From: Cylindrodendrum hubeiense
Lineage: Eukaryota; Ascomycota; Sordariomycetes; Hypocreales; Nectriaceae
DNA: 64,000 bases
Assembly: GCA_014621425.1 (NCBI GenBank)
Contig: JAANBB010000027.1
Span: 147,482 to 211,481 of the forward strand
Direction: 5' to 3'
This document shows, piece by piece, positions 47,054-57,928 of the stretch; the stretch's first letter is position 1; each line of letters begins with the position of its first letter. The translations under genes and the position numbers were made by a program. A model generated the notes under the pieces. It was not told the DNA's origin. It ran no database searches and saw only the letters and a program-made list of their open reading frames with translations.

Positions 47054-48855
47054 ATGGAAAGACAACGGCTTCATTTGCTCCATAATGATGTTGACTTCAA
47101 CCCCAATTCCCAAGATTGTGGTCAACAAATACACAAGGCGCCACAATGTGTGATACTCATGGCAGAGTGTAAGCTTCTAGTGTCGAAGACCTCGGCTATG
47201 ACTCTTGACCTTTCTGGCTACGGACTGAAGTATGTGTATTGATCACACTTTCTGGGCTAGCTAGCAAAATAAATACCCCTTAAGGAAGTTTCGTTACAGC
47301 TAACATACATCTCTACAGATATGACACGCTTTACGCAAACATCGGCTATTGCACCCAAATGGGACAGGACATATTCATAGCAACAGCGGAGAGAATGGAA
47401 AGAGTCGGGTACTTAGCCCTCGAGATGTCTAAATCCGGGGGTATTGTAAGGGGCTTACTTCCCAACAATGTTCATTACTGACAACATTGAACAGATAGAC
47501 TCCATGCTGGAATACATTGCACCGACTCAATCAACGGCACGAGACAAGCAGCTGCATGCATACCTCATAACAGGACAAAGGAATATTAACGAGTCGATCC
47601 AGACCATTTCTCAAGTGAAAGATGATTTCGAAACCTGGAGAGTTGTCACAAAATCGCTAGTCCATGTGTTGCAGGAAAAGGCAGGTAAGTTAAGGCCATA
47701 AATCGTCAAGTCGACTCTAGGTAATGATAAGGGCTCTTAGCTGGGAATACCAGACAGAAACAGGACACAGAAAACAAACTTCGTGATCAAACCATTCAGG
47801 AGCAAAGGCTGGCGGATGAGCTAGAAGAAGAAAGACAGCAATTGGAGGACTTCGAAAGGCGCTATGAAAATGCCTTTGAGATATACCAAAACGCTGTCAC
47901 CAGGGTGCCAAGTAAGTCGCAATGCATTTGGGCTAAAAGCTTGAGGTTGACACGGATGGAAACTAGAAACATTGGGAAGTGCAAGTGCTATGATTAGCGC
48001 TGCAGTAGCCGCGGGCTTGGCACCAGAGATTTTTGTAGCAGGCCTCGCGCTTGGAACCATAAATTATCTGTTCCTAGATCTGCAACAACGCCGGCGAAAA
48101 TCAAGTGTTCGCGACTTGGAAAAAGAGACGTCAACGCTCAGGAGCACTCTTGAGCAGCTGTCAGGAGAGTCGAAGTCGATTGTAAGTGTCAGAACCTTGA
48201 AAAGTCATACCTAACTGGCGTTTAACCTTGTGAAAGGCTGAGGTGGCCGCTCTCGTTGAGCGCACACTTGAGAGACTGAATCAGCTACAGCTTCAAATTA
48301 ACAAGTTCATGCGATTCTTGATGGAGATTCAAAAGATGATACAAAAGGCTAGTGATGTCAAAGATCTGGCTCTCACGACTACCTGGACTCTTGAGGACCG
48401 AGAGAGTCTAAAGCCGGACGAAAAATTGAAGGAGGTACGATCAAAGCATTACGGTATCTTCAATTACTAACCTTAGACATGGCAGGATATTCGAAGAAAC
48501 GGTCTATTCATGAGGAACCGATTTCTCATCGCGTCTAAGTATGCCGCACTATACAATGAAGTTTCCGACCTCTACATCATTCCCGGCATTGACTGGGTTT
48601 CTGAGATTTGTCTCATAGACTCGCAAGACAATGTTATTGAGGCAAAAGTCCAGGAAATCGCAGAATGGAAGGAAAGAATTTGCGACAACGCGCTGCCATT
48701 GATACTGCAGGTGAGAATACACGCTAGAGCTATTTGTTCATAGGCCTCTAACACTATTTGCATAGAGAGAGGATGAGCTAAAGGTGATGTTGAAAAATCT
48801 CAATCGTGATTCATTGAGATCATCTGAGAGAGTTGTACCAGATCCTGAATCGTGA
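47054..48855 (+). CDS. Helical protein with central hydrophobic segment, 463 aa, unrecognised
   Basis: Eight exons: 47054-47229, 47319-47445, 47495-47684, 47741-47911, 47967-48181, 48237-48434, 48486-48710 and 48766-48855. Seven short introns (49-89 nt) all have GT-AG ends and keep one frame. The protein is almost wholly alpha-helical by composition, with long charged amphipathic stretches (EELEEERQQLEDFERR-type and RTLERLNQLQLQINKF) on either side of a single hydrophobic, A/G-rich block at about residues 226-257 (SAMISAAVAAGLAPEIF, then VAGLALGTINYLFL). There is no signal peptide. Helical bundles with a buried hydrophobic hairpin are the architecture of alpha-helical pore-forming proteins; this likeness is inferred from layout only. 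Fold search is needed to say whether it is such a protein or a membrane-anchored coiled coil. Confidence 0.78.
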
Positions 48856-51140
48856 GATTTTGTCCCCTTGGGCTAGGTGGGACGGAAGGTCAAGTGGAGC
48901 CGGGATACAGAAGCCCGTGAGAGGGAAGGGCTCCTTCCAGAGAAACTAGATCACCATCGAGCATCGATCAACACCAGAAACACCCAATCCTTTCAGTACT
49001 TTCTGCATAGTTCATATTGAGTTGTTTTCTTCTCTCGAAATTATCTATTTATGAAGTAGTACTTTTAAATATACGGATACAGTGCTACTATTGCTTCGGC
49101 GACTGATATCGAGAAATGTGTAAATTATGATTAGTTTTTGACGCTGTGCCAACTACGAAGGTTGCACCTTAAACCATTAAGTGCATTTTCAGATGCATTA
49201 TTATTGATTCATCCCCTCAACTGTACTGCACAAATGACAGCCCCTTCAGCCGCTGGCTTGAAACATCTCCACAATTTGAAACCGCCGTAGCAGAGCACAG
49301 TAATTCCAGCGGCAATGGCAAGGCTGGGAAGTGGAATACATACAAGGTTCGCTAGACAAAGGTATGTCCTTCTGTGTCCAAATTGGGAGATTGAAGCACA
49401 GAGGTGGAATCAAAGCCGTGAAACTTGCCGCATGATTATTGCTTCATCCAACTTAGGATCACCAGTTGCGATACTGCCATCTATGCGGGTGCCTTTGAAA
49501 CCACCCAGCTGCGTTTTCATATTGAAACCTCTGGGACTGCTTCCGTTCCAGGGACTAAAAAGAGTGACAGAAATGGCATTGAGCTTTCGCGTTGGAGGAA
49601 AGCAGGCAATTTACCGTCAAGCATGGTTCTGAGATCTTGTCAGTCTTCGGCCGCTTCTCCGTCAGCAACCGTGAGTTTGACGCAGGCCAAAGAAAGACTG
49701 GCTTAATACCGTCGTGTTAATGTTATGCGCACTAGCCAATGAAGTAATTGAATCATACCTGAACTAGAAAGATGGTTGGATGAACCACCGCCAGTCTTTA
49801 CGGGCGAATTGCCTCTTCCCCGCTCGATGTCGCCATGATGACGCGCCTCAATCACACTTCCAGCCTGGAATGAAATCCCTGCGACCCAGTGATCCCATTC
49901 TTGCATTTTGTAATCTCCTAACGAGTGTACACCATCTGATGCACAGCTGGCTACAACGGCGCCCAATTTGCGGTCCCTAGGTTTCTCGTCCTAATTCAAG
50001 CAACTGTCAACCGATCAAATATTTTGCTAGACTTTGTGCTGCAACTTTGCAGTCATTACCTCTTAACAGGCTAAAGGTTTGTGGATCCCACGCTTTGCTC
50101 AGATCCTAACAACCAAACTCGGTCGCAGGAGAGGGACCGCAACCCGCCAGTCACTTTGCCATTCCTAGGGTAGCAAGGGTTGTCGAATCCGTGAAAGACC
50201 TAAGTTTCTAGCTTACTTCACAAATTCGAAATCGACTGATTTAGTGGCAGGATGTCAACTATGTTGTCGACTTCCACCACGCCGTTTGCATCACCACTCT
50301 GAAACTGTTTACGATATTGAAGCCTCGTTCTACCTGACCATACCGCATTCCCGAAGTCACATCTTGTTCATCAATGATCAAACGACTACTCGTATTCGCC
50401 AGTTTTAGCTCAGCCGTCCTCCTGTCCTGCCACCGATTTCACATCATGTCGTCTCTTGATGTTTGCACTGTTGAAGTGTTGGTTGGTCTGTCGGTTTGAA
50501 CGAGCTTCAACCAGCATTACTTCGATTGCCTCAGCTTCCAATATACAATGCTAATATAACCACATGCAGCCATGAATTTCCCCTAAAGTAGTACCATGTG
50601 TCATTGAATATATGGTATAGTCGGAACGTAATGTGAAAAGACCCAACCTTTCGCGAAGCCCCACATCAATTGGAGCGAATAAATCTTTCCTTCCACATTG
50701 TACGCGTGGAATCACGGAAGCCTGTGAATTAACTGGTACTTGGCGATAGTAATTTCTTTTGCCTACGTGACATATAATTAGAGTAGCTATGCGAACAAAG
50801 TGGGCGTACCATGGCGGATAGTGACCTCAAATATCCGTAACAGGCTCGTGGCTATCTGGTGACTTGTAAACATTGTGGATCTGGGTAGTGCTCCCGGGTG
50901 AGTCGATAGTTACGGTTACGCAAAGTTTAAGTCATTTAAGCTTATCCAAAGCGTGTGCCTGCCAACCCGTGTGAATACCCTTTGTACAAGAGCGGTATCG
51001 TTGACAATTCTTCAGGGAAAGGAATGAACGCATTGCCTATTTAATCTATGTAGAATTCAATGTCAATAAGAAGAAGAGACTGACTAGTTTGAGACAAAGA
51101 TATGCAATCTCATTAGTGAAATCCAAGACCGTTCTCTAAT
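48856..51140. other. Intergenic, 2.3 kb, possible relics
   Basis: Between about 49300 and 49710 (plus) a frame reads in a mildly protein-like way (LRITSCDTAIYAGAFE), but no start, domain or splice chain supports a gene. The remainder has nothing I recognise. Confidence 0.4.
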
Positions 51141-51587
51141 CTAACTCTCATCCACAGTAAAGGTTTTGGTAGTTACTTTGACGTCAAACTGAGCTCCTAT
51201 GCCTGCCAGATCGTTAAGCCCTTCGACGCCCCGAAGCACGGAATTTTTAGAAGCTAGCACTGTAGTGGCATCGAGTATCTGCCTGGCAACGGGTTCACGA
51301 GCCAGTAGTTGAGTCCCAGCAACATATACCAGATTTGACATTCGTGCATTGACCGGTTGGTTGATAGTGGCAATATCTTTATGCTTCGCAGTGAGTTTAT
51401 CCGTAGAGTTCCTGGTTTGGGTGTTCGTATTAGCAAAGAAGCTTGTGTAAACCTTGAGCCTTGGCAAGTTCTGTTGGAAATGGTTCACGAATTGGGGAGG
51501 CATGTTCGTGTTGAGAAAAGGAGATCTCATTATAAAGACGTACTGATGGAGAGAGAGGTGGCCAGCGCTGGTAGAAGGCGACGGCAT
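51141..51587 (-). CDS. Small conserved family protein, copy B (104 aa)
   Basis: Exon 1 is 51587-51544 (44 nt), exon 2 is 51411-51141, joined by a phase-2 intron of 132 nt with donor GTACGT and acceptor AACCAG. Starts MPSPSTSAGHLSLH, holds the core NQPVNARMSNLVYVAGTQLL then AREP, and ends with AGIGAQFDVK plus a 12-residue extension. The intron happens to be open in the same frame, so the gene hides inside a longer uninterrupted frame (51141-51869) whose upstream part I consider intron and leader. First-exon length, intron phase and core motif match copies A and C. Compared with copy A it has a longer region between core and tail. Function unknown. Confidence 0.82.
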   Translation of the reverse strand: MPSPSTSAGHLSLHQYVFIMRSPFLNTNMPPQFVNHFQQNLPRLKVYTSFFANTNTQTRNSTDKLTAKHKDIATINQPVNARMSNLVYVAGTQLLAREPVARQILDATTVLASKNSVLRGVEGLNDLAGIGAQFDVKVTTKTFTVDES

Positions 51588-53332
51588 TGCGATGTTGGAG
51601 GTTATGCGGGACAAGAATTGGTGATCGTCTTCCTTCGTGTGACGCTTCACGAGGAGGGGGATTTGCGAGAAAGCACAGAGATGGGTACAGGGGACCGAGT
51701 AAAAGAATTTACCACCAGACGTAGTGATGACGTAACAAGCGTAGAGAATAGACCGTGAGACGCAGAGTAGGGATAGTAGAGACCTAAAATTTCGTCCAGG
51801 AATGCTGGGGTTGAGTTGAAGTGAAAGTGGGAGCAGGAAGGGAAGGGAAAGAGCCTCTTTTAAGTACATCTAAGAATACAAGGATTCGCCGTCAATGTAC
51901 CAGACAGGGACTCGCAGGGGGGAACAGGATAATAATGTCTCAAATCGAACGACGTGATGCGAAGCCTTATTTGCTAGCTAGCTTAGTGCGCTATCTACGC
52001 AGGCGACAGTCGGTAGCTGGGATTGTATATCATCCAGTGGGTCTAGAGCGGCGTGGAAGAGCTGATATCATGACCGAGCCTGCGATACCACCCACCCGGC
52101 TAGGGTCCTAGCGTCATGGCAAAGGTCGAGTTGAATTGCAGTGGACGCAGTTAGAACTCCCGACCTCAGAGGCATTGTCTCTTGGACAAGGGTGTCGGCG
52201 TTTTATGGCGGGTTGTTGATCATGGGCGAATTGGAAATCGCTATACACTTGACGGCGCGCAGCTATGGCTTGGCTGTGGGTAGATACTCGGCTGGAGAAA
52301 CGTGTAGTACAGAGGAACGAGGAACGATGTGGTCAAAGTCGGGGGATTCGTGTTTATTGAACGTGATTGGCTAGATGAAGCAGGGATTTAAGTTTTGTCA
52401 ACAATTATTGACACTGTGCAACACACCAATAGAATTGGACACTATTATTAGCACTGTGAAAACACACGTTAAAAGCACCGTCGTTAAAGCGTCATGCACT
52501 GTACACGTACCACCTGGATCGGACTAGGATGTCAGTCCCAGCGGAGACGCCAAGTACAGACAACCCCTCCCACTCTAACCTCGCGTTCGTCCATGGCTGG
52601 GACTCTGTTCCAAAAAATGGTACAACATGCAGGCATGAAATAAAATGGAGGGTTCGCGCGAAGGTGGTGATCCGTTAGATGAGCGCTTCATGGGACCCAG
52701 CCATGGCTCATCTCCTACCAATATGCTTCTCGATGACGTGGAAGCTGGTCTGTAACGACAAGGTCCTGCACCAAAGCTACTAAAAGAGCACCCCGATTAA
52801 GAGAAAACGAGACAGTGGGTAGGGACCTTGTCACGACCGGATCCTGAAGCTAACCAAGGAGGTCAAGCCAATTCTATCGCTGGCAGCATCCATCCTCACT
52901 TTCATCCACCACTCCAAGGATGCGACCGACTGCCACAACCCAGCATCCGTCCTCATGGGCTAGTAAGATGACGGCATCCTTTTCTCCAGTACAGCCAACC
53001 AAAATCCGTAACATAAGCAGCTTCTGAGCATTTTGAGCCTCTTCTAACTGCTGGAAATCAAGGACCGGCGAGAGGTGGTCTGGGTACAGACCGGGCGTTG
53101 CAAGGCGTTAGATGCTGATAGGTCAGTGCTGCCCCGCTATGAGCGAACCGCCCCAAAGTTCAAGGCGGCATGGCGCAGTTCTCTCTGTAGGTAAACAAGG
53201 CTGGAGCACCGCGCCCGAGAGCAAGTAAGGCTGCACTTAACACGTTACGCGTACCAGCTTCATTTTGCTGCGCCCACGACCGTTACCCCCTCACTCAAAT
53301 AAATCTACGCGCACCCAGCGACGTCGGGGACG
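51588..53332. other. Intergenic, 1.7 kb, with coding-like debris
   Basis: About 52980-53210 (plus) shows a degraded frame with stops reading in part LEIKDRREVVWVQ, possibly a relic of a mobile element or gene. Not assignable. The end of the region is the NLR promoter. Confidence 0.4.
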
Positions 53333-56152
53333 ATGGCCTCATCTACCGAGTTCCACGCACCGGTAACCGGCCACTTCAACATCCCTGCTCCACACGCATC
53401 CCATGGCGGATCGAACAACTTCCACTTCAATGCACCTAGCAACTCTGCAGATAAAGCCAATACGATCTGGAGTGATGTCGCTCATACCCTCCATACCTCG
53501 CCATATCTAGAGAGGAAGAACAGGAACCCAGATCGAGTCCCAGGGACCTGTGAGTGGTTCGTAGATCACAACCACTTCCAACAGTGGCGGAGAAGCGAAT
53601 CCGCAAGCCTACTCTGGGTATCTGCAAATCCTGGATGCGGAAAGTCCGTATTAGCAAAATACCTCATAGATCACGAGCTTACGACAACAAAATCCACGAC
53701 GACTTGCTATTTCTTTTTCAAGGATGATTTCGAAGATCAGAGGAGTGCAAAAGGTGCTCTCAGCTGTATTCTTCATCAGCTGTTCACACAAAAGCGGGAC
53801 CTTTTCTCTGATAATATCATCAAACGGTTTGAAGCCAGTAAACCACACCTTACTAGATCACTTGATGATCTCTGGGAGATCTTAATGATGATCGCGAAGG
53901 ATAAGAAAACTGGCGAGCTCCTCTGTATTCTTGATGCATTTGATGAATGTGAAGACCAGGAACGGCAAAGGCTTACCAAAGCCCTATGCGATTTCTATGG
54001 CACACCGAATGATTCTCACTTGAAGTTTCTTATAACAAGCCGGCCATATGATAAAATCAGACAGAGCTTCCAGCCTCTTGATATTCCGGGGCTGCCTGTC
54101 ATCTACCTAAAGGGAGAAAGCGACGAGGAGACATCGAAGATCTCTCAGGAGATTGATGTCTATATAGAAAACAGGGTTTCAGGTATCCAAGTCAACCTTG
54201 GACTCGACAAAGATGAGGAACAGCTGATCTTGAAAACAATTCGGCGTGTTCCAAACCAGACATATCTATGGGTTTATCTCATCTTGGAATTGATCGAAAC
54301 CGACCTCAACATCGGCATCGATAAAAGGAAGATACTTGCCGCCACTTCTTCACTCCCGCAAACTGTCGATGAAGTATACGAAAAGATTCTATCCAAGAGC
54401 ATCGATTCCAATAAAGCTAAGAAACTACTACATATTGTAGTGGCGGCAGCACGGCCCTTGACTCTGGGAGAAATGAACCTAGCGTTGGCTCTTGAAGAAA
54501 ATAAAAGGTCATATAAAGACCTAGATCGTATCCCAGAAGAGCGCTTCAGCAGATATGTCAGAGATCTTTGCGGCTTGTTCATAACCATCACTGATTCAAA
54601 GATTTATCTTCTTCATCAGACCGCAAAAGAGTTCCTCGTCCCAACAGATGACCTGGATTCTCTGAAGGATCACGTCAACCAAATCCTATGGAAATCTTCC
54701 CTTCACCCACTGGAGTCCCATCACATTCTTTGCCATATCTGCATCTCTTACCTCATCTTTACTGAATTTGAGACTCTGCCTCTGGAAGGAAATTTAGATA
54801 AGAACGTGGCCAACTACCTTTACAATCACGTATTCCTCGACTACTCTGCTACTCACTGGGCTACTCACTTCCGGGAGGCAGCTGTAGAGGACGACACAGT
54901 AATAGAAGCACTATGGCAAGTATGTGATGCGAGCTCAAGATGTTGTCAGACTTGGTTAACAGTCTACTGGTTGAACACATACATGGATCTTCCACCTGTA
55001 AATTTCACAACCTTGATGATTGCATCATATTTCGGATTGGAGAACATTACAAAGCTTCTGCTTGTCAAAGGCGGTATCGAAATAAATTCCGAGGACGGTA
55101 CCCATCGGCGGTCAGCGATCTCCTGGGCTTCAGAAAACGGATTTTACGGTGTTGTCAAGCTATTGGTCAAAGGCTCAAAGCTTCGCTTTAAAGACATCAT
55201 CAACCTATCATTTCTAGGGAGGCCCAATGTCGACATACACGACCGATACGGTCGAACACCTCTATCATACGCCTCTTGGAATGGGCACCTAGCTATTGTT
55301 AATCTCCTAGTTAAAGCAGGAGCCCGAGCCGATTCAATTGATGATATTGGAGGGACGCCAATATCATATGCGCTTTGCAGTGGGCACGATGATGTAGCGG
55401 GAATACTGATGAAAGGATCGCAGCTTGATTCAGTTGATAAAATCAGGCGAGACCTACTCTTATCCGCTGCTGAGAAAGGCTTCGAGGCCATCATCAAGCG
55501 ACTGCTCGACAATGGCGCCTCCATTGAGGCAACTGACAAAAACGATCAAACGCCGTTGTCATGGGCTGCACGTAACGGGCATGAGACCGCTGTAAGGCTG
55601 CTGCTTGATAATGGTGCTGTGGTTGAGGCAGCTGATCATGACCGAACACCGCTATTATGGGCTGCATATAATGGACATGACACTGTTGTGAGGCTGCTGC
55701 TTGATCATAGCGCTATAATTGAGAGGGCCGAGGACACATGGTCTCGGATTAGATGGTCGCCGCTATTATGGGCTGCACAAAAAGGGCATGAGGCTGTTGT
55801 AAGGGTGCTGCTCGAGAATGGTGCCTCCATTGAGTTAGCTGATCGTGGCCGAACTGCGCTGATATATGCTGCAAGAGGGGGGCATGAGACGGTTGTAAGG
55901 CTGCTGCTTGACAATGGCGCCTCGATTGAGGCAACTGACGGCCACGGCCGAACGCCGCTGTCATGGGCTGCACATAACGGGTATGAGACAGTTGTAAGGC
56001 TGCTACTCGACAATGGCGCTAAAGTTGAGGCAACTGACAAAAGCGGCCAAATGCCATTGTCATGGGCTGCACATAACGGGCATGAGACTGTGGTAAGGCT
56101 GTTGCTGGACAATGATACTATTGTGTTGGGGATGACTGGTCTATCGGTGTAG
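53333..56152 (+). CDS. NACHT-ankyrin NLR-type STAND protein, 939 aa
   Basis: One uninterrupted frame. Residues 1-45 are G/N/H/F-rich with a thrice repeated F-x-[AI]-P-like pattern (FHAP, FNIPAP, FNAPSN). The NACHT NTPase follows: Walker A NPGCGKS (99-105), Walker B LLCILDAFDEC (196-206) and ITSRPYD sensor-like motif near 238. A helical winged region reaches about 480. About ten ankyrin repeats fill residues 556-930; the last ones are nearly identical at the DNA level. Fungal NLRs of this type act in non-self recognition and regulated cell death, switching on when the repeat domain meets a ligand (family knowledge). The repeat array ends abruptly two residues into a new unit, so the C-terminus may be shortened. 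Ligand and N-terminal effector partner unknown. Confidence 0.92.
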   Translation: MASSTEFHAPVTGHFNIPAPHASHGGSNNFHFNAPSNSADKANTIWSDVAHTLHTSPYLERKNRNPDRVPGTCEWFVDHNHFQQWRRSESASLLWVSANPGCGKSVLAKYLIDHELTTTKSTTTCYFFFKDDFEDQRSAKGALSCILHQLFTQKRDLFSDNIIKRFEASKPHLTRSLDDLWEILMMIAKDKKTGELLCILDAFDECEDQERQRLTKALCDFYGTPNDSHLKFLITSRPYDKIRQSFQPLDIPGLPVIYLKGESDEETSKISQEIDVYIENRVSGIQVNLGLDKDEEQLILKTIRRVPNQTYLWVYLILELIETDLNIGIDKRKILAATSSLPQTVDEVYEKILSKSIDSNKAKKLLHIVVAAARPLTLGEMNLALALEENKRSYKDLDRIPEERFSRYVRDLCGLFITITDSKIYLLHQTAKEFLVPTDDLDSLKDHVNQILWKSSLHPLESHHILCHICISYLIFTEFETLPLEGNLDKNVANYLYNHVFLDYSATHWATHFREAAVEDDTVIEALWQVCDASSRCCQTWLTVYWLNTYMDLPPVNFTTLMIASYFGLENITKLLLVKGGIEINSEDGTHRRSAISWASENGFYGVVKLLVKGSKLRFKDIINLSFLGRPNVDIHDRYGRTPLSYASWNGHLAIVNLLVKAGARADSIDDIGGTPISYALCSGHDDVAGILMKGSQLDSVDKIRRDLLLSAAEKGFEAIIKRLLDNGASIEATDKNDQTPLSWAARNGHETAVRLLLDNGAVVEAADHDRTPLLWAAYNGHDTVVRLLLDHSAIIERAEDTWSRIRWSPLLWAAQKGHEAVVRVLLENGASIELADRGRTALIYAARGGHETVVRLLLDNGASIEATDGHGRTPLSWAAHNGYETVVRLLLDNGAKVEATDKSGQMPLSWAAHNGHETVVRLLLDNDTIVLGMTGLSV
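55480..56120 (+). repeat. Highly similar 99-bp ankyrin-coding repeats
   Basis: Six to seven units with a 99-bp period share blocks such as TCATGGGCTGCACATAACGG and GTAAGGCTGCTGCTTGACAA. One unit carries an in-frame insertion near 55730-55755. The similarity is higher than protein constraint needs. Confidence 0.85.
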
Positions 56153-57352
56153 AATGCCCGTGAAGGCATTCCTAGCTGATGTGTCAATTAGGATGCAGCT
56201 CCATTTGAGCGGACTGTCCCATTAGAGATATTCCGGCAGGTATTGAGGCCATAATTAGTCAGTCATTGAGAGCTGTAGGGTAGGATTGAGGGATCGCGGT
56301 CAGATTTATCTAGACTCTCAGTCTGAAGTCATCTCACAGGATCGTCATGAGTGTAACAGTATTCAGGAGGGATTTTCTAGCAACCTCAATTTACGTTCTT
56401 TTTAGCCCACTCTTGCGGCATCGAATTGCGAGCCGTTTGATCAGATGATACCAATTGATGATAACAGTCAGGCTGGTCGATTTTGTTCACTTTGAAGGTC
56501 TTTTATCTACACTTTTACCGATATTGCCGACACCTCGCCTTTCTACTAGCATCACCACAGTCACAACACCTGCTGCTTGTGGGTGGGTTGTTGGGTCTCT
56601 AACCATCTCTTGTACCCCCCCCCCACATTATGATTGCCGTACTCTTCCCTGGCACAATTCCATTACTTAAATTCATGTATTGTAGTTATCGCGATTCCTT
56701 CATCTAGAAAGTTGATTGATGTGGACCTGGGTCCCTGATTCTGTTCCCTGTGTAAGAGTCAAGGTTTAGCAAGTCCTGGTATGAGTACCTAGTACTAACC
56801 AAACCATAACTCTCCATTAAATAGTCCTTGGGATCTGAATTGGACTGGATTTAGATCACCTACAAAGGTATTTATGAGATAAGGTACCCGGGAATGGGTT
56901 TCCGACGACAGTGGGTGGTTGGTATATGAATATAGGATCCTGATTTACCAATGGGGTTATTGATATTATTATTATTAGGTTTGTGTGAGAACCTGTAACT
57001 ATTTTAATAAGAATCGGATACACACTAACATCAGGTAAAACCTGGAAACATTCTTCATTGCTTGTTAATAGAAGGTATGCCATCAATGGGAAAATAACAT
57101 AGCAACGGATGCATGGAGTGTCTGCAAGCCCTAAAAGAAAATCGCGCCCGCAGTAGTAGGTGTCGTATTGCTTAGAGTGGATCTGAGTTAATTCGGACTA
57201 CCTTCTGAATCCGACTATAGTGAGTCGGACACAACTCGAAATGGAAAGCGAACATATATCTTGATTTCTAGATGATAATATGTTTAAATAATGGGTTCGT
57301 CTTATATAGACATTAGGAACGAGAAAGAAGATGACAATGAAGTCATGTATGT
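56153..57352. other. Intergenic, 1.2 kb, AT-rich toward the right
   Basis: No gene supported. Contains an 11-C homopolymer near 56616 and a small inverted repeat TCCGACT/AGTCGGA at 57210-57230. Confidence 0.5.
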
Positions 57353-57673
57353 ATGAAAGGACGGTCTGGTTTCATAAATGAGGTCAGAACAACGAAATTC
57401 AGAGAGCTTGACGAGTTCAAAACAAGAGATGTGTTATCTTTGGATGCAATGTATAAGTTAAATATTTGGTTCCGACAATATTCTGCAGAATGCGTTGCAC
57501 GAGTCAAAGACGCGGGGAAATGGCAAAATTACCAAAGTCGTTTTCTTTTCGATTATGACATCCACAGAATAATGATTGTACAAAGAGATGTGAAAGGACA
57601 GTGCAAAGAGGCCGATGTAAAGATAAAAGTACAAGATATGAGACTATGCCCCAACATCAAAGATAAAGAGTGA
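57353..57673 (+). CDS. Orphan ORF, 106 aa, doubtful
   Basis: An ATG-started single-exon frame rich in K, R, D and aromatic residues (LDAMYKLNIWFRQY). No signal peptide, membrane segment or known motif. The composition is protein-like and unlike the R/P/W-rich chance frames elsewhere in this window, but nothing else supports it. Confidence 0.3.
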   Translation: MKGRSGFINEVRTTKFRELDEFKTRDVLSLDAMYKLNIWFRQYSAECVARVKDAGKWQNYQSRFLFDYDIHRIMIVQRDVKGQCKEADVKIKVQDMRLCPNIKDKE

Positions 57674-57928
57674 AAGCGCAGCATACTGTGATGTGTCTGG
57701 AGACTGCACACCAAGACACACGAGGCGTCACATACAAGGAATGGACATTTCTAGCCTGCTACTACATATTCTATTAAAAAGAAAAGGCAAGAAAGAAGGT
57801 TTTGACAATACTACCAACTGAATCTGCCAGAGAATGCAGTCAAGCTCGAGAGGTGCTTCGTACTCTCCTCCAAGTTCATCGACAAAACATCATCTGGTCA
57901 CATTTTAAACTAAACTCCATCATTCACG

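Noticed and set aside
51412..51869. Long uninterrupted upstream part of the frame containing copy B
   Set aside because: Comparison with copies A and C shows exon 1 is 44 nt at 51544-51587 and that the following part is an intron that happens to be open; upstream sequence is leader.
57200..57235. ACTCACTATAG-like string resembling part of a phage T7 promoter
   Set aside because: Only a partial match on the minus strand inside a 7-bp inverted repeat; chance in a fungal nuclear genome.
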